Assembly: GCF_017813395.1 (NCBI RefSeq)
Contig: NZ_JAGIZB010000004.1
Location: 1 to 64,000, forward strand
DNA from: Pararoseomonas baculiformis
GTDB lineage: Bacteria > Pseudomonadota > Alphaproteobacteria > Acetobacterales > Acetobacteraceae
Direction of reading: 5' to 3'
DNA length: 64,000 bases
Part shown: positions 24,639 through 33,051 of the stretch, in pieces
Position numbering within the stretch: the stretch's first letter is position 1
Layout: each line of letters opens with the position of its first letter
Position numbers and translations under genes: made by a program
The notes under the pieces: generated by a model
What the model was told of the DNA's origin: nothing
The model's input: only the letters and a program-made list of their open reading frames with translations
The model's database searches: none

Positions 24639-25649
24639 CTATTCCAGCCTGAAGACGACGCGGTAGTCGCGGCTGCCCCAGATGGGCATGCCATCCCGCA
24701 GGGCGGGGAAGAAGCGGCATCGGCGCACGCCGCGCTGCGCGGCCTCGTCCAGTGCGAAGGAGCCACTGGAGCCGATGATGCGCGCCTCCACCACCCTGCC
24801 ATCATCGGATATGCGCAGGCGGAGATTCACCGCGCCGGTGACGCCGCGCTGCCGCTCGGAGGCGGGATAGCCGATCACGTCCTCGCAGCCCGGCTGCGGG
24901 GCACCCACCGTACGGCTCTCACCCGGCGAGCCCAGGTTGCCCGCGCCGAGCCGGACGCCCCCCGTGGCAAGGGGCACCTCCACGCTCCGCATCGGCGGAC
25001 TGGCGGCGGGCGGCACGGCTGGCGCGGGAGGCTGGGGCGGGACGGGGCTTGGCCTTGTGGAGGGCCGGGGCGGGGGCTGCGGCGTCGGCGGGGGAGGCAG
25101 CGGCAGAGGCTCCGCCGGATATGCGGGAGCAGGCGCGGGATCAGGCTGCCGGCTGGGTTGAGGGGCTGGCTCGGCCGGAAGCGGCAACGAAGGTGCGGCT
25201 TCTGCCGGGGGCGCTGGCTCGGAGGATGGCGCTTCGGCCGGCGCGGCGGGCGGCGCCGCTTCTGCCGGCAGACCTGCCGGGGGCAGGGGCGCGGGGGGCT
25301 CCGGGGCGGGGGAATCAGCGGGGACAGGTGGTGGCGTGGATGGCGTGGCGGCGCCGGTGCGGGCCTCGTCCGGCACGGGCGCCGCCCCGAGCTCGGGAGC
25401 AAGCGCCTCCGCCCCCTCCCCCGCGCCGACCGGCCCCTCCCAGACAAGCGGCGTGCCCTCCACGATGCGGGGTTCGGGCAGGCGTTCAGGGTCCAGATCG
25501 AGCAGGATGGCGGCGAGAGCCGCCGCGTGCAGCGCCGCCGCGACCCACCACGCCCAGGCGCCGCGCCGGCCCCGGCGGCGCCGCGGCCGCCAGGCCGGCG
25601 CGGCGGCGGGCACATAGGCCCAGGCCGGGTCGGCTGCCGGAAGGCTCAA
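24639..25649 (-). CDS. TonB-family energy transducer
   Basis: Couples the proton gradient to outer-membrane receptors. About 336 residues from a TTG at 25649, ten bases after the CDF stop; a GTG near 25616 or an ATG at 25709 are alternatives. A single N-terminal helix (WWVAAALHAAALAAILL) anchors it, then about 190 residues are extremely rich in Pro and Ala, able to span the periplasm. The C-terminal TonB domain holds GVTGAVNLRLRISDDGRVVEARIIGSSGS. ExbB/ExbD are not in the window. In this operon a role in cobalamin or metal-chelate uptake is likely but not shown. Confidence 0.8.
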   Translation of the reverse strand: MSLPAADPAWAYVPAAAPAWRPRRRRGRRGAWAWWVAAALHAAALAAILLDLDPERLPEPRIVEGTPLVWEGPVGAGEGAEALAPELGAAPVPDEARTGAATPSTPPPVPADSPAPEPPAPLPPAGLPAEAAPPAAPAEAPSSEPAPPAEAAPSLPLPAEPAPQPSRQPDPAPAPAYPAEPLPLPPPPTPQPPPRPSTRPSPVPPQPPAPAVPPAASPPMRSVEVPLATGGVRLGAGNLGSPGESRTVGAPQPGCEDVIGYPASERQRGVTGAVNLRLRISDDGRVVEARIIGSSGSFALDEAAQRGVRRCRFFPALRDGMPIWGSRDYRVVFRLE

Positions 25650-25659
25650 GCGCGCCGGG

Positions 25660-26562
25660 TCACAGCACCAGCACCCCGCTGTGCTTCGCCTTGCCCTCGG
25701 GTTCCACATGGATGGTGATGACGGCGTTGCCGAGGGTGGATTTCAGCGCCGTCTCGATCCGGTCGCAGATGTCATGCGCCTCGGACACCGCCATCGCGCC
25801 GGGAACGACGAGGTGGAACTCCACGAAGGTGATCCGGCCCGCGCGGCGGGTGCGGAGGTCATGCGCCTCGATCGCGCCCATGGCCTCGGCCGAGACAAGG
25901 CTGCGGATGCGGGCGAGGTCCTCGGGATGAACCGCCTCGTCCATGAGCCCGCCAACGCTCTCCCGCAGGAGGCGCCAGCCGGAGAAGAGGATCATCACGG
26001 CCGTTACGCCCGCCAGCAGCGGGTCGAGCCAGAGGAGCCCCGTCACCGTCACGAGACCGACACCGATGATCACCCCGGCGGAGGTGACCACGTCGGACAT
26101 GAGGTAATGCGCATCCGCCACCAGGGCGGGGGAGGAAAGCCGCTTCCCGCGCCGGCGAAGAATCGTTGCCCAGGTGCCGTTGATCACGGTGGCCACGGCG
26201 GAAAGCGCGAGGCCCGCCACGGGCTGGTCCGGCGCACGCGGGCTGGCCCAGGCCTGCCAAGCCTCCTGCAGGATCAGGGAGGCCGCGACGAGGATCAGCG
26301 TGCCTTCCAGCACGGCCGAGAAATATTCGACCTTCGCATGCCCATAGGGATGGTTCTCATCCGCGGGCATGGCGGAGTAGCGCACGGCAGCCAGGGCCGC
26401 GGTGGCGGCGGCCACGTTCACCACCGTCTCGAGCATGTCGGCGAAGAGCGCCGTGCTGCCCGTCAGCCACCATGCCGCCCCTTTGAGGGCAAGCACGGTG
26501 AGGCCGACGCCGAGGCTGGTCCAGGCGGTGCGTTCGGTCGGGCTCATAGGGGTCGGACTCAT
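25660..26562 (-). CDS. Cation diffusion facilitator (CDF) family transporter
   Basis: 300 residues with six membrane helices and a C-terminal cytosolic domain (about 210-300). CDF proteins export divalent metals by proton antiport. The helix-2 site region reads ADMLETVVN and the helix-5 region DAHYLMSDV, and HPYGHAK follows helix 2. Against the classical Zn pattern (D-x3-D and H-x3-D) the fourth position after the first Asp is Thr and the His is displaced by one. Metal specificity therefore should not be assumed to be Zn. It sits between metH and tonB in one transcription run. Cobalt is an attractive but unproven guess. Confidence 0.88.
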   Translation of the reverse strand: MSPTPMSPTERTAWTSLGVGLTVLALKGAAWWLTGSTALFADMLETVVNVAAATAALAAVRYSAMPADENHPYGHAKVEYFSAVLEGTLILVAASLILQEAWQAWASPRAPDQPVAGLALSAVATVINGTWATILRRRGKRLSSPALVADAHYLMSDVVTSAGVIIGVGLVTVTGLLWLDPLLAGVTAVMILFSGWRLLRESVGGLMDEAVHPEDLARIRSLVSAEAMGAIEAHDLRTRRAGRITFVEFHLVVPGAMAVSEAHDICDRIETALKSTLGNAVITIHVEPEGKAKHSGVLVL

Positions 26563-26587
26563 CCGCCCCCGAATAGCCCGCCCTGCC

Positions 26588-29500
26588 CTAGACCGAGAAG
26601 TACTTCGCGCGCGGATGGTGCAGCACGATCGCGGAGGTGGATTGCTCAGGATGCAATTGCCATTCGTCCGAAATCGAGACGCCGATCCGTTCCGCCTTCA
26701 GCAACCGCAGCAGCGGCTCCTGGTCCTCCAGCTTGGGGCAGGCCGGGTAGCCGAAGGAGTAGCGGCCGCCGCGATAGCCCTGGGACAGCATCTTCTCCAT
26801 CTCGCGCTCGTCCTCGCCGGCATAGCCGAGCTCGGCACGAATGCGCTTGTGCACATATTCCGCCATGCCCTCGGCCATCTCCACCGAGAGGCCGTGGAGG
26901 TAGAGGTAATCCTGGTAACGATTCTCCTCGAACCATTCCCGCGCCATGTCGCTGGCCTTCTGGCCCACCGTGACGACCTGCAGGCCAATGACGTCGCGAT
27001 TCTCCGGCCCGTCATCCACGTCACGCACGAAATCGGCGATGCAGTCGCCATCGTCCTTCGGCTGGCGCGGCAGGGTGAAGCGCGTGGCCTCCGTCACCCC
27101 ATCCTCCTCGAAGAGGATGAGATCATTCCCCTGCCCCGCGCATTTCCAGTAGCCGTAGATGGCTTGCGGCTTGAGAATGTCCCTTTCCTCGGTGATCTGC
27201 AGCATGCGCCGCAGCACGGGGCGGAGTTCCTGCTTGGCCCAGCCCAGGAAATCGTCCAGCGACCGGCCCTGCTTCCGGAAGCCCCACTGGAATTGATACA
27301 GGCTGCGCTCGTTGATGAAGGGCACGATTGCCTTGGGCGGGGCCTCCACCACGCGCGCACCCCAGAAGGGCGGGTTGGGCACGGGCTCATCCGCGGTCAG
27401 GCGCCGGCGGCGCCCCTGGGCATAGCCGATCTCCACCGGAGCGAAGCCGCGCGCATCGGCGGTGCCGAGGGTGCGGCGTTCATTCCGCCCCTTGCCGGCG
27501 CGCTTGGCCTGCAGGGCGGCCAGGTAGTCGTCGAAGCCGTTGCCCATCACCTTGTCCATCAGGTGCAGGCCGTCGAAGGCATCGCGCGCATAAGCCACCC
27601 GGCCGGAGGCATAGGCGCGGACGCAATCATCCTCGACATAGTTGCGCGTCAGCGCCGCGCCGCCGAGCATCACGGGGATGTCCACGCCCTGGCGCGACAT
27701 CTCCTCCAGGTTCTCGCGCATCACCACGGTGGACTTCACCAGCAGGCCGGACATGCCGATGGCATGCGCCTTGTGCTCGCGCGCGGCGGTGACGATGTCC
27801 TGCAACGGTACCTTGATGCCGAGATTCACCACCTTGTAGCCGTTGTTGGTCAGGATGATGTCCACGAGGTTCTTGCCGATGTCGTGCACATCGCCCTTCA
27901 CCGTGCCGAGCACGATGGTGCCCTTCTCCTGGCCCTCCACGCGCTCCATGTGGGGCTCGAGATAGGCCACGGCGGCCTTCATCGTCTCCGCGCTCTGCAG
28001 CACGAAGGGAAGCTGCATCTTGCCCGCGCCGAACAGCTCGCCCACCACCTTCATCCCGTCCAGCAGGATGTCGTTGATGATGGAGAGCGGCGTGATGCCC
28101 TTGGCCAGCGCATCGGCCAGCTCGTCATCCAGCCCCTTTCGGTCGCCATCGACGATGCGGTCCTTCAGCCGGCCCTCCACCGTTTCGGCCTTGGCGCGCT
28201 TGGCGGTGTCGGCGGCCTTGCGGCCGGCAAAAAGCTCCAGCAGGGCCTGGAGCGGGTCGTAGCCCTCGGCGCGGCGGTCGAAGATCAGGTCCTCGGCCAC
28301 CTTCACCTCCTCGGCGGGGATGAGGTGCAGCGGCTTGATCTTGGAGACATGCACGATCGCGCCCGTCATGCCCGCCTTCACCGCATGGTCGAGAAAGACG
28401 CTGTTCAGCACATGGCGCGCGGCGGGGTTGAGGCCGAAGGAGATGTTGGACAGGCCGAGGATGATCTGGATGTCCGGGAACCTTTCCCGGATCAGCCGGA
28501 TGCCCTCCAGCGTCCAGAGGCCGAGCTTACGGTCGTCCTCATTGCCCGTCGCGATGGTGAAGGTGAGCGGGTCGATCATCAGGTCGCTCTGCGGCAACCC
28601 GTAGCGATTGCAGGCGAAGTCCACGAGGCGCTCGGCGATGCGGAGCTTGTCCTCGGCGGTCTTGGCCATGCCCACCTCGTCGATGGTCAGGGCGATGACG
28701 GCGGCGCCGAACTTCTTCGCGAGAACCATGCGGTCCGCCGCATGGCCCTCGCCATCCTCGAAGTTAATCGAGTTGATGATGGGCTTGCCGCCATGCAGCT
28801 TCAGCGCGGCCTCGATCACCGGCGTCTCGGTGGAATCGATCACCAGCGGGGCGTTCACGCTGCTGGTGAAGCGCGTGACCACCTCGTTCATCTCGGCCAT
28901 CTCGTCGCGGCCGACAAAGGCGGTGCAGATGTCGAGGGAGTTGGAGCCCTCTCCCACCTGCTCGCGGCCGATGGCAACGCAGCCGTCCCAGTCATGCGCG
29001 GCCTGCCGCTCACGCCACGCCTTGGAGCCATTGGCGTTGCAGCGCTCGCCGATGGAGAAATAGGCGTTCTCCTGCCGCAGCGCGACAGAGCCGTAGAGGC
29101 TGGCGACCGAGGGGATCCAGACCGGCTTGCGGAGCACCGGCGCGGGGCGGTGCCTTGCGCCGCCCAGCCTGCGCAGCATCGCGTCCAGCCCCTGGATATG
29201 CGGGATGGAGGTGCCGCAGCAGCCGCCGACGAGGTTCAGCCCGTCCTCGGTGATGAAACGCTCCATCCAGCTCGCCATCTCCTCGGCGCCGAGCGGGTAG
29301 TGCGTCCTTCCGTCCACCAGCTCCGGCAGCCCGGCATTGGGCTGGCAGGAGATGAGGCCGCGCCAGTTCTGGGACAGCCAACGGACATGTTCCGCCATTT
29401 CCTGCGGGCCGGTGGCGCAGTTCAGGCCGATCAGCGGCACGTCCAGCGCATCGATCACCGTGGCCGCGGCGGCGATGTCGGGCCCCACCAGCAGCGTGCC

Positions 29501-30088
29501 GGTGGTCTCGACCGTCACCTGCACGAAGATGGGGATGTTTGCGTTGAACTCCGCGATGGCGCGCTTGGCGCCGTTCACCGCGGCCTTGATGAAAAGCGTA
29601 TCCTGGTTCGTCTCGGTCAGGATGGCGTCGGCGCCGCCCTCGATCAGCCCACGGCACTGCTCGGTCAGCGCCTCTTCCAACGCGTCATAGGGGATGTGCC
29701 CAAGGCTCGGCAGGCGTGTGCCGGGGCCGATATCGCCGATGACCCAGCGCGGGCGGCCATCGCTGAAGCCCTCGCTCGCCTCCCGTGCCAGCTGAACGGC
29801 GGTGCGGTTGATCTCGCGCGCGCGGTCCTGCAGGTCGAACTCGCCGAGTGTCACCGGGCTGCCGCCGAAGGTGTTGGTCAGCACCATGTCCGCACCGGCC
29901 TCGAAATAGCCGCGATGGATCTCGCGCACGAGGTCGGGGCGGGAGAGGTTCAGCACCTCCGTGCAGTTCTCCTGTCCCCAGTAGTCCTTCTCGACATCCA
30001 GGGTCAGGGCCTGCACGCGGCTGCCCATGGCGCCGTCGCAGAGCAGCACGCGGTCGCGCAGCGCGTCGAGCAGATGCGGTCGGGACAT
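26588..30088 (-). CDS. metH: Cobalamin-dependent methionine synthase
   Basis: Transfers a methyl group from methyltetrahydrofolate through cobalamin to homocysteine. 1166 residues with all four modules: homocysteine domain (about 1-310, zinc Cys224, Cys290 and Cys291 in GGCCGTS), pterin domain (about 325-600), cobalamin cap and binding domain (about 640-880, with DVHDIG where His735 is the lower axial ligand), and the AdoMet-dependent reactivation domain (about 900-1166, with SFGYPACP near the end). The ATG at 30088 lies ten bases after the ArsR-methyltransferase stop. An upstream in-frame ATG at 30148 would overlap that gene and is less likely. Confidence 0.97.
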   Translation of the reverse strand: MSRPHLLDALRDRVLLCDGAMGSRVQALTLDVEKDYWGQENCTEVLNLSRPDLVREIHRGYFEAGADMVLTNTFGGSPVTLGEFDLQDRAREINRTAVQLAREASEGFSDGRPRWVIGDIGPGTRLPSLGHIPYDALEEALTEQCRGLIEGGADAILTETNQDTLFIKAAVNGAKRAIAEFNANIPIFVQVTVETTGTLLVGPDIAAAATVIDALDVPLIGLNCATGPQEMAEHVRWLSQNWRGLISCQPNAGLPELVDGRTHYPLGAEEMASWMERFITEDGLNLVGGCCGTSIPHIQGLDAMLRRLGGARHRPAPVLRKPVWIPSVASLYGSVALRQENAYFSIGERCNANGSKAWRERQAAHDWDGCVAIGREQVGEGSNSLDICTAFVGRDEMAEMNEVVTRFTSSVNAPLVIDSTETPVIEAALKLHGGKPIINSINFEDGEGHAADRMVLAKKFGAAVIALTIDEVGMAKTAEDKLRIAERLVDFACNRYGLPQSDLMIDPLTFTIATGNEDDRKLGLWTLEGIRLIRERFPDIQIILGLSNISFGLNPAARHVLNSVFLDHAVKAGMTGAIVHVSKIKPLHLIPAEEVKVAEDLIFDRRAEGYDPLQALLELFAGRKAADTAKRAKAETVEGRLKDRIVDGDRKGLDDELADALAKGITPLSIINDILLDGMKVVGELFGAGKMQLPFVLQSAETMKAAVAYLEPHMERVEGQEKGTIVLGTVKGDVHDIGKNLVDIILTNNGYKVVNLGIKVPLQDIVTAAREHKAHAIGMSGLLVKSTVVMRENLEEMSRQGVDIPVMLGGAALTRNYVEDDCVRAYASGRVAYARDAFDGLHLMDKVMGNGFDDYLAALQAKRAGKGRNERRTLGTADARGFAPVEIGYAQGRRRRLTADEPVPNPPFWGARVVEAPPKAIVPFINERSLYQFQWGFRKQGRSLDDFLGWAKQELRPVLRRMLQITEERDILKPQAIYGYWKCAGQGNDLILFEEDGVTEATRFTLPRQPKDDGDCIADFVRDVDDGPENRDVIGLQVVTVGQKASDMAREWFEENRYQDYLYLHGLSVEMAEGMAEYVHKRIRAELGYAGEDEREMEKMLSQGYRGGRYSFGYPACPKLEDQEPLLRLLKAERIGVSISDEWQLHPEQSTSAIVLHHPRAKYFSV

Positions 30089-30098
30089 GTCTTTTCTC

Positions 30099-31031
30099 TC
30101 AGGCAGGCTGCACCGCGGTCGCGCGATGCGCGGACCACAGGCGGACATTCAGGGGGCCGGGAATTTCGACCGGCGGGGACAGGGCGCAGCCCGCTTCGCC
30201 GAGCCAGCCGGCCAGCTGCGCATCGTCGAAGCCGGGCCAGCGATGGGCGTGGCGTTCCATGAGGTCGGCGCGGCCATGGGCGGCCAGATCCACCACCAGC
30301 AGCACGCCTTCGGGCGAGAGCACGCGGGCGGCCTCGGCCAGGGCGGCGGCGGGGTCCTCGGCGTAATGCAGCACCATCTGCAGCGTCACCGCGTCGAAAC
30401 CCTCATCCGGGAAGGGCAGGCGGTACATATCGGCCTGGCGCACGGCGCAGCGCGGGGCCAGGCCGCGCTCCGCCAGGCGGCCGCGGGCCAGGGCCAGCAT
30501 GTCGCGGCTGGCATCCACGCCCAGGGCGGAATCGCAGCGCTCCGCCACCAGCTCCAGCAGCTGGCCGGTTCCGGCGCCGATATCCAGCAGGCGGCCGATG
30601 CGGTCCGGCAGGCCCGCCAGCAGCGCCGCCTCGATCTCGGCGGCGGGCAGGCCCAGGGCGCGCATCTCGTCCCAATCCGAACCCGCATTCCGGAACGCCT
30701 CGGACGCCGCGCGCACCCGCTCGGCACTCAGGCGGGCGGCGAGGCGGCGATCCGCGGCCAGGAGGGGATCATCCTCCGGCAGGCGGGCCAGGATGGCGCG
30801 GGCGAGATCGGCGCGGGCGGCCAGGGAGAAATAGACATTCGAACCCTCGGGCATCCGCTCCAGCAGCCCGGCTTCCACCAGCAGCTTCAGGTGCCGCGAG
30901 AGGCGTGGCTGGGACTGGCCCAGGGCGGCGCAGAGATCCGTGACGCAAAGCGCGCCACGGGCGCAGAGCGCGAGCAGCCGCAGCCTTGTCGGCTCGGCGG
31001 CGGCACGAAGCTGGGCCAAGGTCTCTTCCAT
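30099..31031 (-). CDS. ArsR-family regulator fused to a SAM-dependent methyltransferase
   Basis: 310 residues from the ATG at 31031; a GTG three codons earlier is possible. Residues about 5-85 are an ArsR winged helix (AEPTRLRLLALCARGALCVTDLCAALGQ, then QPRLSRHLKLLVEAGLL). Residues about 130-280 are a class I methyltransferase with LLDIGAGTGQLLELV as motif I and FDAVTLQMVLHYAEDP as motif II. Such fusions stand beside methionine-cycle genes in alphaproteobacteria, and the methyltransferase fold probably senses SAM or SAH rather than methylating DNA. That role is an inference. It heads the metH operon and is preceded by a palindrome that it probably binds. Confidence 0.88.
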   Translation of the reverse strand: MEETLAQLRAAAEPTRLRLLALCARGALCVTDLCAALGQSQPRLSRHLKLLVEAGLLERMPEGSNVYFSLAARADLARAILARLPEDDPLLAADRRLAARLSAERVRAASEAFRNAGSDWDEMRALGLPAAEIEAALLAGLPDRIGRLLDIGAGTGQLLELVAERCDSALGVDASRDMLALARGRLAERGLAPRCAVRQADMYRLPFPDEGFDAVTLQMVLHYAEDPAAALAEAARVLSPEGVLLVVDLAAHGRADLMERHAHRWPGFDDAQLAGWLGEAGCALSPPVEIPGPLNVRLWSAHRATAVQPA

Positions 31032-31042
31032 GACTTGCACAT

Positions 31043-31064
31043 GACATAACGATATCTTTATGTC
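31043..31064. promoter_or_regulatory. 22-base palindromic operator between the regulator and the CxCC protein gene
   Basis: GACATAACGAT (31043-31053) faces ATCTTTATGTC (31054-31064); the halves differ at one position. It is AT-rich in a GC-rich genome and centred on GATATC. It lies 11 bases before the regulator's ATG and 20 bases before the ATG of the divergent gene. It would overlap promoters in both directions, fitting autoregulation and joint control by the ArsR-type protein. Confidence 0.7.
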
Positions 31065-31084
31065 TATCGCAAAGGAGCATCGCC

Positions 31085-31471
31085 ATGCCCGTCTTTGCCG
31101 ATGGCCGGATTCCCGTCACCGTGGTGGCGGATGAGGCGGGGCTGGCCGCCAGCCTCGCCGCGCGCCCCGGCGCCGCCATTCTGGCGGAGGCGCCCCCCTC
31201 CCCGTTGCCCGCCGGTGCCGTCGTGGCAGGCGGCTTCCGGGCGGAGCCTGGCCCGCACCCCATGGCCTGCCATTGCTGCGCGGGACGTGGCCCATTCGCG
31301 CAGGCGCTGGATGCCCTGTTCCTGGCCCGGGTCAAGGGACAGTCCGAGTGGTTCAGCCGGGTGGTGGCGCTTCTTCCCTCCATGGAGGCCCGGGAGGCGC
31401 TCGCGGATACGCTGCGCCAGGACGCGGTGGTGGCCAGCCGCTTCCGGGCCGAGGCACCTGGCGCGGCCTAG
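31085..31471 (+). CDS. CobW/COG0523-like protein lacking a P-loop
   Basis: 128 residues with an AAGGAG ribosome-binding site eight bases upstream. The middle and end follow the pattern of CobW-type metallochaperone GTPases: a CHCC motif (Cys62, Cys64, Cys65; the family has GCxCC) followed by GRGPFAQALDALF, SRVVAL and QDAVVASRFR (family consensus about DPVVAARFR). The start IPVTVV also fits, but where the family has the GxxGxGKT P-loop this protein has ADEAGLAAS. GTP binding is therefore unlikely. The similarity is drawn from memory of the family, not from a search. It shares its operator with the metH operon. It could bind metal, or dimerise with a complete COG0523 protein encoded elsewhere. 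Confidence 0.65.
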   Translation: MPVFADGRIPVTVVADEAGLAASLAARPGAAILAEAPPSPLPAGAVVAGGFRAEPGPHPMACHCCAGRGPFAQALDALFLARVKGQSEWFSRVVALLPSMEAREALADTLRQDAVVASRFRAEAPGAA

Positions 31472-31556
31472 CTGCGCCGGGTTGCGACGGCGCCGCCGAG
31501 CGTGCTGCATATCGTTACGAGCAGGAGAGAACCTGCCGGATTCCAGGGAGGAACGA

Positions 31557-32531
31557 ATGCAGCGACGCCCCTTGATGGCCGCCGCGCTCGGCACGGCGGC
31601 CGCCATGCTGGCCAGCCGCCCCGCGCGGGCCCAGGCTTGGCCCAGCCGCCCCGTCCGTATCATCGTGCCCTTCGCTGCCGGCGGCGCCACGGATATCCTT
31701 GCCCGTGCCCTGGCGAACCGCTTCGGGGCCGAATGGCCGCAGCCCGTGGTGGTGGAGAACCGCACGGGCGCGGGCGGCACGATCGGGACGGAAGCCGTGG
31801 CGAAATCCGCCCCGGACGGGCATGTGCTGCTGCTCGGCACCAGCGCCACCCAGGCCATCACGCCGCATCTCTATCCCAGCCTGTCCTATGACACGGTGCG
31901 GGATTTCGCGCCGATTTCCATGGTGGCCACGGTGCCCATGGTGCTTGTTGTCCATCCCTCGGTCCCCGCGCGGGATGTGCCGGCCCTGGTCCAGTACGCG
32001 AAGGCGAATCCGGGGAAGCTCACCTTCGCCTCCTCCGGCCAGGGGGCGATCACCCATCTCGCCTCGGAGCTTTTCGCGTCCCAGGCCGGGATCCAGCTGA
32101 CCCATGTCCCCTACAGGGGCAGCGCCCCGGCGATTGCGGACCTGCTGGCCGGGCGGGTGCTGATGATGATCGACCACGCGCCCACCGTGCTGCCGCATAT
32201 CCGCAGCGGCGGGCTGCTCGCGCTCGGCACGGCCGGGCCGCAGCGAACGCCGATGCTGCCGGAAGCGCCCACCCTCGCCACCTCCGTGCCCGGGGTGGAG
32301 GTGACCTCCTGGTTCGGGCTGCTCGCGCCCGCCGGAACCCCCGCGCCCGTGGTGACGACCGTGAACGAGGCCGTCCGCCGCGCGCTGACGGACCAGGATG
32401 TGGTGGCCCGCCTGCGCGAGCAGGGGGCGGATGCCATAGCCAACAAGCCCGAGGCCTTCACGGCCTTCATCATCGAGGACCGGAACCGCTGGGGCGGCGT
32501 GGTGCGCGGCGCCGGCGTGAATCTCGGCTAG
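31557..32531 (+). CDS. Tripartite tricarboxylate transporter receptor (Bug/TctC family)
   Basis: 324 residues. A Tat-like or Sec signal (MQRRPLMAAALGTAAAMLASRPARAQA) directs it to the periplasm. The mature protein shows the Bug family marks: WPSRPVRIIVPFAAGGATDILAR, the ENRTGAGGTIGTEAVAKSAPDGHVLLLG block and FASSGQGAITHLASELF. It binds a carboxylate for delivery to a TctAB permease; the permease is not in the window, as is usual for the many orphan Bug receptors. AGGGAGGA precedes the ATG by four to five bases. Ligand unknown. Confidence 0.93.
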   Translation: MQRRPLMAAALGTAAAMLASRPARAQAWPSRPVRIIVPFAAGGATDILARALANRFGAEWPQPVVVENRTGAGGTIGTEAVAKSAPDGHVLLLGTSATQAITPHLYPSLSYDTVRDFAPISMVATVPMVLVVHPSVPARDVPALVQYAKANPGKLTFASSGQGAITHLASELFASQAGIQLTHVPYRGSAPAIADLLAGRVLMMIDHAPTVLPHIRSGGLLALGTAGPQRTPMLPEAPTLATSVPGVEVTSWFGLLAPAGTPAPVVTTVNEAVRRALTDQDVVARLREQGADAIANKPEAFTAFIIEDRNRWGGVVRGAGVNLG

Positions 32532-32612
32532 TCACGCTGGGCTAGGCCGGCGCAGCCGGGCCAGGGAACCGGCCGGAACGCCTGCCCCTGCCCCCCGGCT
32601 ACGCCCCCCCTG

Positions 32613-32951
32613 CTACGGCCCCGAAGCGCGAAGGGGCGCCGGGACGAAGCTAACAGGGTTCATCAGCTTGTTCTCCTGCTTCAGCAGGTAGCCCGCATCC
32701 GCGCTCATCTGCAGATAGGCGACCCAGGCCGGATCGGCCTGCATGGCGGCGCGCCGGCGTGCGCGGTCCGCCGCGTCCTCGTACATCCAGATATGGACAT
32801 AGGTGTTCACGTCGCCGGTCTCGGTCGTCAGATAGGCGAGCGGCATGCCGAGATGGCGCGTCTGCACCGCCCAGCCATGCTCCTCATAGATCGCGAGATG
32901 CTTCTTCAGCGTGCCCGGGCGGCAGGTATAGGTGCGATGGTCCAGCAGCAT
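32613..32951 (-). CDS. NIPSNAP family protein
   Basis: 112 residues from the ATG at 32951; a TTG six codons earlier is in frame. It is a dimeric alpha/beta-barrel-type small protein. The order LLDHRTYTCRPGTLKKHLAIYEEHGW, GDVNTYVHIWMYEDAADRARRRAAM and FVPAPLR matches NIPSNAP closely. The family has no proven general activity, although some members assist catabolic pathways. It is convergent with the Bug receptor gene. Confidence 0.88.
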   Translation of the reverse strand: MLLDHRTYTCRPGTLKKHLAIYEEHGWAVQTRHLGMPLAYLTTETGDVNTYVHIWMYEDAADRARRRAAMQADPAWVAYLQMSADAGYLLKQENKLMNPVSFVPAPLRASGP

Positions 32952-33051
32952 TCCCGTTCGGTCCCCCAATGCCAGCCGGAATCGTGGCTTCCCGGCTCAG
33001 GCGGCGCGAAGGAGCCCATAAGGGGGCGCCATCGTCAACGCGCCCCGCGCC

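Noticed and set aside
26402-30262. A 1286-residue open frame antisense to metH
   Set aside because: It is His/Ala/Gly-rich, has no family signature and mirrors the metH codons. High GC makes such antisense frames common.
31032-31084. A SAM, SAH or cobalamin riboswitch before the metH operon
   Set aside because: The gap holds only a 22-base palindrome and is too short for any known riboswitch of these classes. A protein operator explains it better.
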